NCBI GenBank assembly: GCA_964017045.1
Contig: OZ024799.1
Span: 27,601,596-27,665,595 of the forward strand
Direction of reading: 5' to 3'
Length of the DNA: 64,000 nucleotides
Source: Omphiscola glabra
Lineage: Eukaryota > Mollusca > Gastropoda > Lymnaeidae
Positions 1 to 11,218 of the stretch are shown here, one piece after another. The position numbers were made by a program, and so were the translations under genes. The notes beneath the pieces are model-generated. The model was not told where the DNA came from. It made no database searches and saw only the letters and a program-made list of their open reading frames with translations. Position 1 is the stretch's first letter. Every line of letters begins with the position of its first letter.

Positions 1-828
1 TTCAAAAACTTAAAAAAAATTTTTTTTTTAAAAACACAAACGAAAATCTGGGAAACCAAAGTTTCAGATATTTTCTGCAATCTTAATTAAGTGATGACGC
101 CATTCTGCCATGTCTCCCCCTCCCCAAAAAAACTTCCCGAATGTAACATTTCACGTCATACTGGATTCACTGGTATTGAATATGCATCCTTCGCCTCGAA
201 GCGCGGGTTAAGTAAGAAACGGTTACTTGCTTCTCAGGCTGTCAGGACCCCGCATGTCTCTTGCAGCAGTTGTCTTAGACAAATATCGTGTTTGTTAGAC
301 GTTAGCAGCAGTAGTGACAAGTGTGGCGGTTTTAACACGTCTGGCAGTTGTAAAAAACGTATACCAGTTGTAGCAAGCTGTAACCGTGAAAAACTCAAAG
401 ATAATGGAAATGTAAAGCAATTACTACAAACACAAAAAAACAACAACCGTAGGATCGAAAATGGTCATAGGTGGGTAAAAAACACGGACATCAAAAACAC
501 AAACATAAGCCGCCCAAACCAAACATAAAACACATGGATTTACTTCTCAGTCCCAGCCTCAGAAACACCACTACAATTATGTCTTTAAAAAAAAACCATA
601 GCTCGAGGCGTGAGGTCAAATTAGGGCCGCAGCGATTTGCATCAAAGCACATGCTGGCAGAGTATCAACCCCTGCTGATATTTGACACCAGCGTGCGTGG
701 TGTGTGAGTCAAGAAAGTGCACATTTAAACAACACAAAAAATGAGATTGTACGTCACTTGCCAGTGGTGGGATGCAGTGAGTGAAGACAGAGGCAGATGG
801 CATGGTGGTTGATTTCATGATATAGCCG
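1..828. other. Unassigned AT-rich DNA
   Basis: No repeat family or protein is recognised. A 145-codon open frame at 91-528 (+) starts at GTG, has low-complexity Ser/Cys/Lys/Asn composition and shows no domain, so it is not called a gene. Confidence 0.5.
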
Positions 829-1120
829 TTCACGGTGGATATCTCCACGGTGAATTTGTGCACGGTGGATGTCTTCACTCTTGACGTTTTCACGGTGGAT
901 GTCTTCACTGTGGATGTCTTCACGGTGGATTTCTTCACGGTGTATGTGTTCATGGTGGATGTCTTCACGCTTGTTCTCTTCACGGTGTATGTCTTCACGG
1001 TGTATGTCTTCACGGTGAATGTCTTCACGGTGGATGTCTTCATTGTGAATTTTTGTCCATTCCATGTCTTCACAGTCGTGGTCTTCATGGTGGTGGTCTT
1101 CACGGTGAAGCTCTTCACAG
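829..1120. repeat. 15-bp minisatellite
   Basis: About 19 diverged copies of a 15-bp unit close to GTCTTCACGGTGGAT. Because 15 is a multiple of 3, long open frames appear on both strands (on + a repeating V-F-T-V-D, on - a repeating T-V-K-T-S). These frames are a by-product of the array and are not genes. Confidence 0.9.
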
Positions 1121-1267
1121 TTGAATGTTCTATTATGCAAGACTTCCCAATGATGCGTTCACGGCGAATGGCTTCACCGTGGCTAGTGAAACAAAATTCA
1201 ATGATGCCACTACTCGTACTTCAGTTCACCAATAATTTCGGCATTCGTGCCATTAGCAAAAGCTTCC

Positions 1268-1464
1268 CAAACGTTTGGTGCCACAAACTGTTTGTGCTAC
1301 ACCTCCCAAACTGTTGATGCTACAACATATTGATGCTACACCTCCCAAAGTGTATGTGCAACAACTCCCAATCTGTTTGAGCTACAACACCCAAGCTGTT
1401 TGTGCTACAACTTTCAAGCTGTTTGCGCTACACTTCCCAAACTGTTTGTGCTACAACTCCCAAG
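1268..1464. repeat. ~22-bp minisatellite
   Basis: About eight imperfect copies of a unit containing CTGTTTGTGCTACA followed by CTCCCAA. The copies vary in length and sequence, which suggests an old array. Confidence 0.85.
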
Positions 1465-2114
1465 GGGCTGAGGGATTATCTATGGGTGTGGGGACGAACT
1501 ATACACAAACTTTAATTTCGTGGGAAGTGGGGGGATGCTTGTATTATCAGACTAGAAGTTGCTTTCCAAGGACAATACACTCTGAAATGCCATAGTTTGA
1601 ACGTATGCCAGTACTATCAAGGCGATGCGAGAAGACAGCACTAAGAAATGGGCAGGTGAGACGCTGAAATATGCCACGATCTATCAAGTTAATTAAATGA
1701 TTTTATCGTAAACGGGTACATCTTTGTTAACACGGCAAATGGGCTGGCCCGCTCCGGGGCGGAATTAATGCAGGTACAGCACTGATTTTACACGCCAACT
1801 CCAAAAAAAACCGAGCCCCAAATGTGTTACAAGAGGGTAGGGAGGATGATCCCCCATGTCACTTGCAACCATGAGTTCTCGCCTTTCATGACCAACCAAA
1901 CAAGGCTTTTGTGAGTTGAACAACATCACTTGGAGTTGAAGAGGAGATAGTTGGATAACGGAAGTGGCGTTAGGTAAACAGAGCACCGTCGGTGGACACG
2001 GGACACAAGAGCCTGCCATTGTTCCCGGAGCAGACGGCTGTATGTTCTGTCTGCCAGCGGTCAGATGTATGCGTGCTGGGGTTATCAATCAGAGAGAACC
2101 TGGTGTTTGGAGTC
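1465..2114. other. Unassigned DNA
   Basis: Mixed-composition sequence with no recognisable gene, RNA or repeat family. Short open frames on both strands at 1765-2174 are unsupported. Confidence 0.4.
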
Positions 2115-2440
2115 AGGCATCCAGGAAGTCTAAGTAACATTGACCAATGTCTAGTTGTCTGGATGTCTAGGTAACATTGACCAATGTCTAGTTGTCTGGA
2201 TGTCTATGTAACATGCACTAATGCCTAGTTGTCTGGATGTCTAGGTAACAGTGACTGTCTAGTTGTATGGATTTCTAGGTAAAATTGACTAATTTCTAGT
2301 TGTCTGGATGTCTAGGTAACATTGACTAATGTCTAGTCTCCATGTTCAATTAACATTGACTAATGTCTAGTTTCTGGATGTCTATGTAACACTGACTAAT
2401 CTCTAGTTGTCTTGATATTCAATTACCCACTATATAGTTG
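2115..2440. repeat. ~37-bp minisatellite
   Basis: About eight copies of a 37-40 bp unit carrying TAACATTGACCAATGTCTAG and then TTGTCTGGATGTCTAGG. The first copies are 37 bp apart and nearly identical. The later ones lose segments. A separate two-copy ~45-bp duplication, with the core GTTTGGTGG and CAAGAAGTTTAGCTA, follows at about 2549-2620. Confidence 0.85.
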
Positions 2441-2919
2441 TCTGAATCCCCTGATTACTATGCAGTCCTGTACATGGATTCTATGCTACGAACGAATGAA
2501 GAGAAGTTATAGAAATGTAACCTTCACCCTGGATCAGCTGATGAAGCGTGTTTGGTGGCATCAAGAAGTTTAGCTATAGGTGTTAGATAGTGTTTGGTGG
2601 TATCAAGAAGTTTAGCTAAAGAAGCTTCGTGGTGTTTTGGGTATGGACTAGACATAATTATTTCTTACACAAGATTTTTGTAAAATCATATTTGGAGTAA
2701 GACTTGGCCTAAACATCACTAACTGCTGAAACATTGTCATGAAAATTCAGCTTAGAGGAAGAAGACATTTTTGCTTAAAATATTTTATGGGTAACAATTC
2801 ACTTCACATCTGTCTATATCCTGATACAAGATTAGGAATAAAATATATAACTATTTATTTTTTTTTTAAAAAGGTAACAATTTTAAATCAAAAGTAATTG
2901 CTTGCACCCTTGGCACCCT

Positions 2920-3012
2920 TACGCCCTCCCAAACTGGCATCCATACCCACCCAACCTGGCATCCATACCCACCCTACCTGGCATCCATACCCACCCAACC
3001 TGACCTCCATAC
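2920..3012. repeat. ~22-bp short tandem array
   Basis: Four copies of a unit containing CTGGCATCCATACCCACCC. The last copy degenerates. Confidence 0.8.
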
Positions 3013-4290
3013 ACTATCCACTTAAAAAAGAAAATGGCTCTGTTGAGAAGAGCAGGGTTTCCTCTATGACATTGACATTCCATTTATTATCAACGACACT
3101 GAAATAATTTCATTTCTGACATTTAAATTGTTAACACCCCAAGTTAAAACTGATTCTCACATAATCGTATTCCAGACTGTCAGCATTCATCTTAAAGTTG
3201 ATTGTTTCCTACTGACCTCTGCTTTAAACACACTCACACACACATTCACACACCAACTGACGTTGATTTATCTCGAGACGGCTACGCCTTTCCGGACAGA
3301 ACAAAGTTTATTTATTCTCCGTTAAAAAAAAAAAACGACAACAAAAAATCTAACAAAAAACGAAACATTTAAAACAAGAATTATTGCTATATTCCCACAG
3401 CAGCGTATCCGTCCGGGGCGGTGAGTGTGGAGGTAAAGGGTGCGGGGGGGGGGGGAGTGTGGTAGTACAACTTGACATGCGAGGCACAATGACCTGATGA
3501 ACTCACCAATGTCAGCACCACGCTAGGGGGAGGGGGGGAACGGAAATTGTGGGGTGGAGGGTACAAAAACAACTACACACAAACAGGCGGAGGAATGAGG
3601 GATGGGGGAATGAAAAAAAACATGCAACTAAACAGATTACTAGGGGAGAGTACAACTGTGGAAACAACACGTGAAGTCGTGTCTCCAGGCAGGTCTCCAG
3701 TATCGTAGTCGAAGAACCGGTTCTATCTGGGTCAGAGCATCGAATTCAAAGTAGTTGAGTTGGGTTGTTTTTGGGCGGAGTAAGTGGTTCTGGATTAGGT
3801 CGGAGTGGTGGGGGACAACGTGTTGTTCGGACTGAACATTCTAAAACTTTTAAAAAGAAATCTCCTAAACAAAGTTTGTCTGTATGGCACTGAGCTTACT
3901 TTTTTTGTTTGTTGTTGTTGCAATTCCACCGCCCTGTTCTTTACCGCGTTGTCTTGTAGGCGCCCCAACAGAGAGGAATGCCGGGACGTACACAAATGAG
4001 CATGTTTTTAAAAAAAAAAAAAACTTATTGAAATCATTCCTATGAAATATCGCATTTGATCACTATCCTAATAATTAACGCACTGTTGGAAAACATTTTT
4101 TTATTTAAAAAAAAAAAAATAATCATAAAAAATAGTGAAGATTAAAACCACCACAAAAAGTAACGAAGCAGAAGGTGTACACTAAGGTGTACACTAAGGC
4201 AGTGCTCCGAAATCTTTTTTCCTTGATGTCCGCGTCACTTTACGATTAAAAAAAATAATTTAAAACTACAATTAAAATGATTCATCTTTG
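3013..4290. other. Unassigned DNA with poly-A and poly-G runs
   Basis: Contains G-runs near 3445 and 3530 and A/T runs near 4010 and 4110. A sequence at about 4200, CAGTGCTCCGAAATCTTTT, resembles one hAT-type end, but no partner end was found. No gene is supported. Confidence 0.4.
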
Positions 4291-4294
4291 TTGT

Positions 4295-4575
4295 TTTCAC
4301 ACAAACCAACATTTGACATGTGTGTGTGTGTGTTGTTTTCACACATACCAACATTTCACATGTGTGTGTGTGTTGTTTTCATACATACCATTTGACATGT
4401 GTGTGTTGTTTTCATACATACCATTTCACATGTGTGTGTTGTTTTCATACATACCATTTGACATGTGTGTGTTGTTTTCATACATACCATTGGACATGTG
4501 TGTGTTGTTTTCATACATACCATTTGACATGTGTGCGTTGTTTTCACCCATACCAACATTTTGAAATGTGTGTAT
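4295..4575. repeat. 33-bp minisatellite
   Basis: Eight tandem units with TTTGACATGTGTGTG followed by TTGTTTTCATACATACCA. The central copies are exactly 33 bp apart. The TG-rich part varies in length. Since 33 is divisible by 3, several frames stay open (repeats of C-F-H-T-Y or F-S-Y-I-P). No coding role is supported. Confidence 0.92.
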
Positions 4576-5024
4576 TTTTTTAAAAACGTATTTATATACG
4601 TGAAAGTAACATGAACGCGTATATCAACAGACCAGAAATAATCACTTTCTTCATTGTTTCTACACAACTGCTTGTGTCCATGTTTGAACTGATCATTTCA
4701 TCCTTTTTTTTTTACCCACTACAGATTTAATACAAAGAAAAATTCTCATTTATACACGCAATGAAAATACTATTCTGATACAAAAAACAGCACGGACAGT
4801 TAACTGACTTATGACGTGGGTGCTGGGGGGTCGAGCAGTGCACTGGATCCAATCCCCAGGAAAACGCCTAGACAAAAAAAATCACCAGCATGGGACACGT
4901 TAACCTTGAATGACAACTTCATCTATTAGAAGGCAAACTCTGAAATCAAACCCGGATATGGAGTCCCGTAGGCGGGAGGACATTAACACAATGACATTTC
5001 CGACAACACCTGCGACATTCACTG

Positions 5025-5150
5025 CTGTATAGTGAGACACACAAGACACTCTGATGGTCATCTACTAGAGTGAGACACACAAGACATACTGTGCTGGTTA
5101 TCTACTGCATAGTGAGACACACAAGACACACTGCTGATAAACTACTGCAT
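5025..5150. repeat. ~50-bp short tandem array
   Basis: Three copies of a unit containing AGTGAGACACACAAGACA followed by a short divergent segment ending near CTACTG. Confidence 0.75.
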
Positions 5151-5184
5151 CCTGGTCTATTTCCTGTCGTCTTTAACGGAGTCT

Positions 5185-5540
5185 TCCCATTGGATCAAAT
5201 AGGCAATAACGCGGTAGTGGGGCTAACGCTTTGATCAACTCTCCCTCACTTCAAACAAAGTACAGCTCAAGTCAAGGCTACTGCTCAAGTCAAGGCTACT
5301 GCTCAAGTCAAGGCTACTGCTCAAGTCAAGGCTACTGCTCAAGTCAAGGCTACTGCTCAAGTCAAGGCTACTGCTCAAGTCAAGGCTACTGCTCAAGTCA
5401 AGGCTACTGCTCAAGTCAAGGCTACTGCTCAAGTCAAGGCTACTGCTCAAGTCAAGGCTACTGCTCAAGTCAAGGCTACTGCTCAAGTCGCAAAATAGAC
5501 TTGGTCATCTTCGCGTGCGAAGGACAAACAACGACATATG
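5185..5540 (+). repeat. Dispersed repeat copy with expanded 18-bp array
   Basis: The flanks of the 18-bp array (CCATTGGATCAAATAGGCAA upstream and CATCTTCGCG..CGAAGGACAAAC downstream) match, in reverse complement, the sequence at about 46135-46300. Both loci are therefore copies of one dispersed repeat. Here the central GCTCAAGTCAAGGCTACT segment is amplified, whereas at 46 kb it is essentially single. Confidence 0.7.
5265..5491. repeat. 18-bp perfect tandem array (~12 copies)
   Basis: Twelve essentially identical copies of an 18-bp unit (GCTCAAGTCAAGGCTACT). The + frame reads a repeated S-S-Q-G-Y-C and the - frame a repeated S-S-S-L-D-L, so both strands are open. The homogeneity indicates very recent expansion or ongoing length change. 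Confidence 0.97.
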
Positions 5541-6295
5541 ACATAATGTCAAAAACAACTAGATCAAGACAGAAACAAAACGAAATAAAAAAAAAATGAT
5601 ATATAATTATTTCGCAGCATATAGACGTGTTTGACTGTGTCAAGAAATCAGATCAAAGATATTTGATACACTCAGTCTCGACAACAGATGTTAAACGAAA
5701 ATCAGTTTCCGGTTTTCGATATTGAAATTAAAAAAACTGGTTGTTAGACCTTCACAAACCGGTTACCAAATATTTTTATCATTTAAAGAAAATCAAGATT
5801 GGAAAAATAATTTTGAAAAATCTTTAAAAAAAAAACAACTCAAAATAAAAAATAAAATGATGCATAAAATAGAGAGAAATCGGTAACCCGGAAATGCTAG
5901 ATACTAGCCCATCCCGCACATGTCCGGACCCGAAAAATTGATGGAACCGTGTCATGGATTTATTGTGTAGCTGTTGCCATGTGCTTTGTTTTGGTGACGT
6001 ATTGGTTACGAGACATGACGTTGTTTTTTTTTTGTGATGGTTTTGTAGATGGTAAATGCAGAGAGATAGCGTACAAGTACATCTGTTACCACACTGAATT
6101 ATTCATGGATCGTCTTATAATAATTTGAGTGCTTAATTTAATTCTTCGGATTGTTGATTGGTTGTAATTCAAAGATAGTAAAAGCTTAGAGCAGAGTTTT
6201 TCCATCGTTACATAAAAATGACTAATTACCGCACAGTGCATGCAATGCCAGACTTGGTTCCTGGCAATTTCGGCCGATATTTTTATATTACTGGT
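5541..6295. other. Unassigned AT-rich DNA
   Basis: AT-rich, with A-runs near 5590 and 5825. No gene, RNA or repeat family is recognised. Confidence 0.4.
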
Positions 6296-6369
6296 TTAGA
6301 GAGTGCATATCACAGCCAATGAGGCAGAGTTACCTAAAGCATTTAATTTGGGAAATTTAACGTAGTAAG

Positions 6370-6640
6370 ATGACCTCCTGGTGAAGCGCAAACTTGAATG
6401 GTATTGCCACGTGACCAGAAAACAAGGGCTCGCCAAAGAAATCTTGCAGGGCACTACTAGAGGAGGAAGAAGAAGAGGAGGACAGAGAAAAAGATGGGAA
6501 GATAACATCAAAGAATGGACGGGATTACAACTAGGCGATGCTATGCATAGGGCAGAAGACCGAGAGGAATGGAGGAGAATAGTTTTTATGTCATCTGTGG
6601 CGCTCCAATGGTCCAAGGACTAAGGGACATGATGATGAAC
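6370..6640 (+). pseudogene. LINE ORF2 C-terminal fragment
   Basis: The 80-codon open piece (6381-6623) has the typical extreme C-terminus of a non-LTR retrotransposon polyprotein: LEWYCHVTR, then GLAKEILQGTTRGGRRRG, then QRKRWEDNIKEWTGL, an AEDREEWRRIV segment, and a stop followed by an ATGATGATGA-type tail. Upstream reverse transcriptase and endonuclease are missing, so this is a 5'-truncated copy. The usual GHV is CHV here. A second copy of the same family lies on the minus strand at 37043-37371. The clade within the LINEs is not assigned. Confidence 0.82.
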
Positions 6641-7571
6641 TTTTTTAAATGTCCTCTTTTGTAAAAGACGCATACATTGATAACTCAAAGGAATTGTTCA
6701 GCATGAAGATATTTGAAGGATGATAACCTCTTTTTTTAACCTTAATAATCCAAGCTACAAACAGAGGCGCAGCTAAGGATGGGAAAATGGGGACATATGT
6801 CCCCAGGCACCAGACTAGGGGGTGACAAATGTTCTTTGATGTTCTTTTATTGATAAAAATATTGGGTTTCAGAGTGGAAGGGGGCCGGTAAGTGCGGGGG
6901 GGGGGGGGCGCGTAAAAACATATATAGTCCCCGGGCCAAAAACTCTCAAACTACGTCTCTACCTACCAAGAGGTTCTGATGCTTAAGGGGACAGAATTCT
7001 TGACGAATACTTCATCAATATATTTGCCTAAGGTCACGACCCTTGGTTTCTATTGACTAGCTAAAAGTACGCCAGGTGAGTGCAAGGTAAAACAAATAGG
7101 TGTATCTTATATTGGTCTAAGGCTGGGATATAATTTACCCCTTAAAAAGGTGTTAATATATTTAATATAGTTTGTCTTTAAACACCAAGGTACAAGAGAG
7201 TAAAAAAAAAGTGGGGGAGGGGGGGGGGGGGTCCAATACAAATTCATCTAAAAAAAGGATGAAAGATAGACATGTTCAAACTATGGCCAGGACTCATGAA
7301 TGCGGACTTCAACTAATGATGATATGTCCGGAACATTCCAAATTATTGATTATTATTATTTTTCGTTCTTTTTGTTTGATGTTCTTATTTATTGTTTTTG
7401 TTCTTTAGATGTTGACCTTTCATTAATTTATGGAAGCAGTATGCACAAATGAAACGAATGCAGGAAATTGATCTTAACTATAGCTTCAGGTTTTGGAATA
7501 TGTAGGCAAGAGAGCGAGGTAAGAGGGGAAGTGGTATAAACAATTGGTGGGGAGTTGTAAAGTCTCGAGGA
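6641..7571. other. Unassigned DNA with G-runs; possible decayed MITE
   Basis: Between about 6774 and 6955, CAGAGGCGCAGCTAAGG at one side and AACTACGTCTCTA at the other loosely mirror each other like hAT ends, but no 8-bp target duplication is visible. Long G-runs occur near 6897 and 7220. No gene is supported. Confidence 0.3.
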
Positions 7572-7773
7572 CAGCGGTTCTGAGCCTGTGGGCCGCGACC
7601 CCTTTGGGGGTCGAACTATATCCTTACATATGGGTCGCCTAAGACCATCGAAAAACACACATTTACGAAGTAGCAACGGCAACAATTGTATGGTTGGGGG
7701 GGGGGGGAGGGGTCACCACAACACGAGGAACTGTGTTAAAGGGTCGCGGCATTGGGAAGGTTGAGAACCACTT
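7572..7773 (-). mobile_element. SPIN-like hAT MITE, copy 1
   Basis: A 202-bp element starting CAGCGGTTCTGAGCCTGTGG and ending GGTTGAGAACCACTT, with GTCGCG and ACCCCTTTGGGGGTCGAA blocks. It is flanked by CTCGAGGA (7564-7571) and ATCGAGGA (7774-7781), a 7/8 match and the 8-bp duplication expected of hAT elements. The ends and sub-ends match what I remember of the SPIN family of hAT transposons. There is no coding capacity, so it must have been mobilised in trans. Confidence 0.88.
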
Positions 7774-7781
7774 ATCGAGGA

Positions 7782-8654
7782 ATACATGGTGCGATTTTTG
7801 GTTGGAGTGGAGTGTTTGGGATTGAGAGGCGACCAAAAAAAGGGGGAAGCGTGTGTAAAGGGAGGCACTTTGGTTTGGTCGATGTGTTAGTTAGTGTTAA
7901 CATGTCGTCGGGTGATATCTCATTACTTATCTCACCACTGAGTCGACTCATTGCTTAGTACGTCACGAAGACCACCTTAATGAACGTAAGATTTCACACA
8001 CACACAAAGGTGTTTTAAACAGTTTTTGTCATTAGAAATATAATGAGCAGAGAAAAATTTCACAAACCAGTTTTAGTAGCAATAGTAGTCGCCACTGGTA
8101 CTGGTAGGAAGACCAATTCTTCGCCCATTATCCGCCATCTGTATTCCTTTGTATTCTCTTTTCCCCACATCGCTTACGTCCAATCACTTCTTACATCACA
8201 TTTTTTAGTTTATCATCATTGACGAAACGTTCGATCTTACTGTATTTGTGTAATGGCTGTAAGATCGTAATGTTCTTGTAATGGCTAGCAATGTGTACTG
8301 TGATAATCTATGCCCTACCTCATCGCATGGGTCAGCGTAAACACTGAACGAATACCGATACACTAACTCTAACCGGTTAGTTGTGCAACAAAACGTTTAT
8401 TCTTCACAATTAACAATAAAGTATTCATGTATATATTAATGAAGTACCAGCCTAACAAACTAATCAACATCCTCTTGTCTAACGGCCATCTACATACCAC
8501 GATAACAAAGACTAAACTAAGACTTCATTTCCCCTACCCAAATACGTCACAATATTGTTTCACAATATATACAGCTACACATATAATCTCTAACTAAACA
8601 TGTTTTATGTACCAACATCACAACAGGGAAATCATACCCTCGACAATCATTCTT
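7782..8654. other. Unassigned DNA
   Basis: Ordinary mixed sequence with no recognised gene or repeat. A short imperfect duplication around GTAATGGCTGTAAGATCG lies near 8250-8290. Confidence 0.4.
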
Positions 8655-8679
8655 ATTTAAGCTGCTATTTCCTTTTACC

Positions 8680-9082
8680 AATTTTTTCTTTCATCCACGA
8701 TCTTTTCATCCACTTTCTTTTTTCATTCTCTTTCCTTTCATCCATTTCTTCTTTCGCCAGTTTCATTTTTAATCTACTTTCTTTTTAATCTACTTTCTAT
8801 TTTCATCCCTTTCATCCTTTTCTTCTTTCGTCCATTTCTTCTTTTGTCCATTTCTTCCAGTGGCGTAGCGAGCTTAACTTGCGCCCGGGGCACAATACCT
8901 TTGTAGCGCCCCCCCCCCTATTCGAAAATCATACAATATTATATGTAAAATATACCATTTGGCGCCCCTTTGTGAGTAGCGCCCGGGGCATGATGCCCCC
9001 CTTGCACCCCCCTCACTACGCCACTGATTTCTTCTTTCGTCCATTTCTTCTTTTGTCCATTTCATCTTTCGCCCTTCTTTCA
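8680..9082. repeat. Pyrimidine-rich ~16-bp array, split by a MITE
   Basis: Repeats of TCCATTTCTTCTTTCG and variants occupy 8680-8857 and resume at 9027-9082. The insertion at 8858-9026 separates the two halves. Confidence 0.85.
8858..9026. mobile_element. hAT MITE (CAGTGGCGTAG family)
   Basis: A 169-bp element starting CAGTGGCGTAGCGAG and ending CACTACGCCACTG. It is bounded by an exact 8-bp duplication ATTTCTTC (8850-8857 and 9027-9034). Because the flanking array repeats that word, the duplication is less diagnostic than usual, but the inverted ends are clear. The ends match the larger hAT element at 15270-18256, which is a candidate source family. Confidence 0.85.
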
Positions 9083-9361
9083 TTCACCCACTTAAGCCAG
9101 AACTTAGGCTGGAAAACCCAACGCTATAATTTTGGCAAAAGCCTCCCATTACTTTAAAAAAGGGCCACTTGTGAAACATGCATCCAACATAAGACAAGTT
9201 GTACATGGTACGGCCATGTGAGCCACATGTGTACACGGTACGGCAATGTGGGCTGCATGTGAAAACATTTCTGTGCTTTGAAGACCACAAACTAGAATAG
9301 AACGATTGTAGGAAAAAAAGTCACGGGGAAAAAGTCACAAAATATGTTTCATATAAACTCC
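9083..9361. other. Short duplications and a minisatellite remnant
   Basis: Two ~33-bp units (GTACACGGTACGGCAATGTG type) lie at about 9198-9262. At 9312-9345, GGAAAAAAAGTCACGGGG is the reverse complement of the TGTGACTTTTTTCC units found at 11018-11215. No gene is seen. Confidence 0.5.
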
Positions 9362-10990
9362 TAATTTTCAGTGTTTATCATATATATATTTAATATGTAT
9401 ATATATAAATATATATATATATATTATCTATATATATATATATAAGTGAAAATTAGTCGGTTTGTGGCTTTGTTCCACAAAGATTTTACATGGATTGATG
9501 GATCTTGACCAAATTTGGCACATTATCCATCATTATCCAGAATTAAATACTGGGGGGGGGGGGTATGAACTTTTTATAACATTCCGTTTGGGGCCGGCGG
9601 CCCGAAATGTCGTTTTTTCCTATATTAGCTATATAAATAAAATTAACAACAAATACTCCTACACGCATAAATGGCTCTTGACCAAACTTAACTTTGTATA
9701 TATAAACTTTATTATCCATATACAAATACCGAATAGGTTACTGAACTCTTAATATTCATTCTTCTGGGGAGGGGGGGCACTTCATTTTTCGTTATATGAA
9801 CTATATATACCAGTATACTTAATACTCCTACATGAATAGATGGATATTGATCAAATTTAGTACACATACACTTGATTATCCATATTTAAATACCGAAGGA
9901 AAATGGTATCCTTCTTGGAAATGGGATCACATGGGATCTCAATTAGGTCAGGATACCAAAGGGGTCGGAATCCCATTCGGATATGGGATGCCATTTGGAA
10001 AAGGGGTTCCAATGAGGTTGGAATCAAAATGGGATCCTAGCAAAATGTGTGTCTTTTTTCCAAGACTTATTTTGCTGTGACTTTTTTTCCGCTCACCAAA
10101 CTACCATGCCAGGTCTGGAAGGCCCTAAACATAATATTATCCACAAAAAAAACAATACCCTCTATCTCAAGATGTTATTAACCTTAACTCACCCCCTTAA
10201 AATAACAGCAATTTCCGTCCATTATATAAGATACCTTAACAAAAATGGAGCTCGGCCTGTACCTCTGCCCAAATCATTTGTGATAAAGAGAATAAGAAAA
10301 GGTTGGGATCGCAACGGGGTTCGGATCCCATGGGATCCTTTTTGGGAAGGGATCCCAATAAGGATCGAGATCCAGTTGAGTTGGGATCCCACTTGGGTCG
10401 GAATCTCATTAGGAACAGGATCCCAATGGCTTCCTTTTAGGGAACGGGATCCAAAATCAGGATCAGTATCCCAATGGGGTCCGTATTACAGTGGGATCGG
10501 GATAGCAATGGGTTCAAGATCCCCATTAGGATCCCATTTGGGAAAGGGATCCCAATCGGGATCGGGCTCCAGTTGGGGTCGGGATCCCATTGGGGTTGAA
10601 ATCTTAATGGGGCCAGGATCCCAATGGTACTCTTTTAGGGAACGGGATCCAAATCGGGATTGGTACCCCAATGGGGTCCGTAAAACAATGGGATCGGGAT
10701 ACCAATGGGGTCGGGATCTCAATGGGGTCAGAATCCCCAATTGGGATTCCACTTGGAAACGACCCGGAATGACGAATCGGAAGCAGGATCTCAAGGGGAT
10801 CGTGATTCAAATGGGATCCCACTCGGGATCCAAATGGAATCCGATTTGGAAACGGGATCCCGATCTTGTTTTCAGTCGGGAGCGGTAACTCATGGGGGCT
10901 GGATTACGATGGGATATGGGATCCCAGTGTAGTCGAGATCCCGATTGGATATTGGATCCCATTAGGAAATGGGATCACAACACTCTTGTC
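9362..10990 (-). repeat. Dispersed repeat copy, reverse oriented
   Basis: Begins with TA-rich sequence, then AAGTGAAAATTAGTC and TTCCACAAAGATTTTAC. These are the reverse complement of the tail of the repeat at 36480-36560 (GTAAAAGCCTTTGTGGAAC followed by CACTTTTATATATA). Further in, the GATCTTGACCAAATTTGGCAC and CCTATATTAGCTATATAAAT segments also mirror the 36-kb copy. The far part carries an expanded GGATCC-rich array. The repeat class is not identified and no protein is recognised. Confidence 0.75.
9900..10978. repeat. GGATCC-rich satellite-like array
   Basis: Dozens of degenerate ~20-bp units built on GGGATCCCAATGGGGTC. A larger block (TTTTAGGGAACGGGATCC and what follows) recurs at about 10436 and 10636, about 200 bp apart. 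A non-repetitive spacer at 10076-10260 interrupts it. Short relics of the same motif occur in sister copies at 28680-28790 and 36594-36690. Long open frames here (for example 10049-10888) are array artefacts. Confidence 0.85.
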
Positions 10991-11017
10991 AGAATTTATT
11001 TATGATATCTGATGACT

Positions 11018-11218
11018 GAATGCTTCTGTGACTTTTCTCCTGTGACTTTTTTCCCGTGACTTTTTTCCTGTGACTTTATTTCCTGTGACTTTTTTCCTGG
11101 GACTTTTTTTCCCGTGACTTTTTTCCTGTGACTTTTTTCCCGTGACTTTTTTCCTGTGACTTTTTTCCCGTGACTTTTTTCCTGTGACTTTTTTTCCTGT
11201 GACTTTTTTCCGCTCACC
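11018..11218. repeat. ~16-bp TGTGACTTTTTTCC minisatellite
   Basis: About twelve units of CTGTGACTTTTTTCC or CCGTGACTTTTTTCC, ending TTCCGCTCACCAA. The same ending occurs alone at about 10076-10102, and reverse-complement units lie at 9312-9345. Confidence 0.92.

Noticed and set aside
642..1317. Three overlapping frames of 128-160 codons
   Set aside because: They arise from the 15-bp minisatellite at 829-1120.
5231..5599. Possible S-S-Q-G-Y-C repeat protein
   Set aside because: The 18-bp period keeps frames open on both strands, and the locus is an expanded dispersed repeat with no gene context.
6774..6955. hAT MITE with CAGAGGCGCAG ends
   Set aside because: The right end is too diverged and the flanking octamers do not match.
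10049..10888. 279-codon open frame in the GGATCC array
   Set aside because: The frame is held open by the repeat units, and neighbouring frames on the other strand are open for the same reason.
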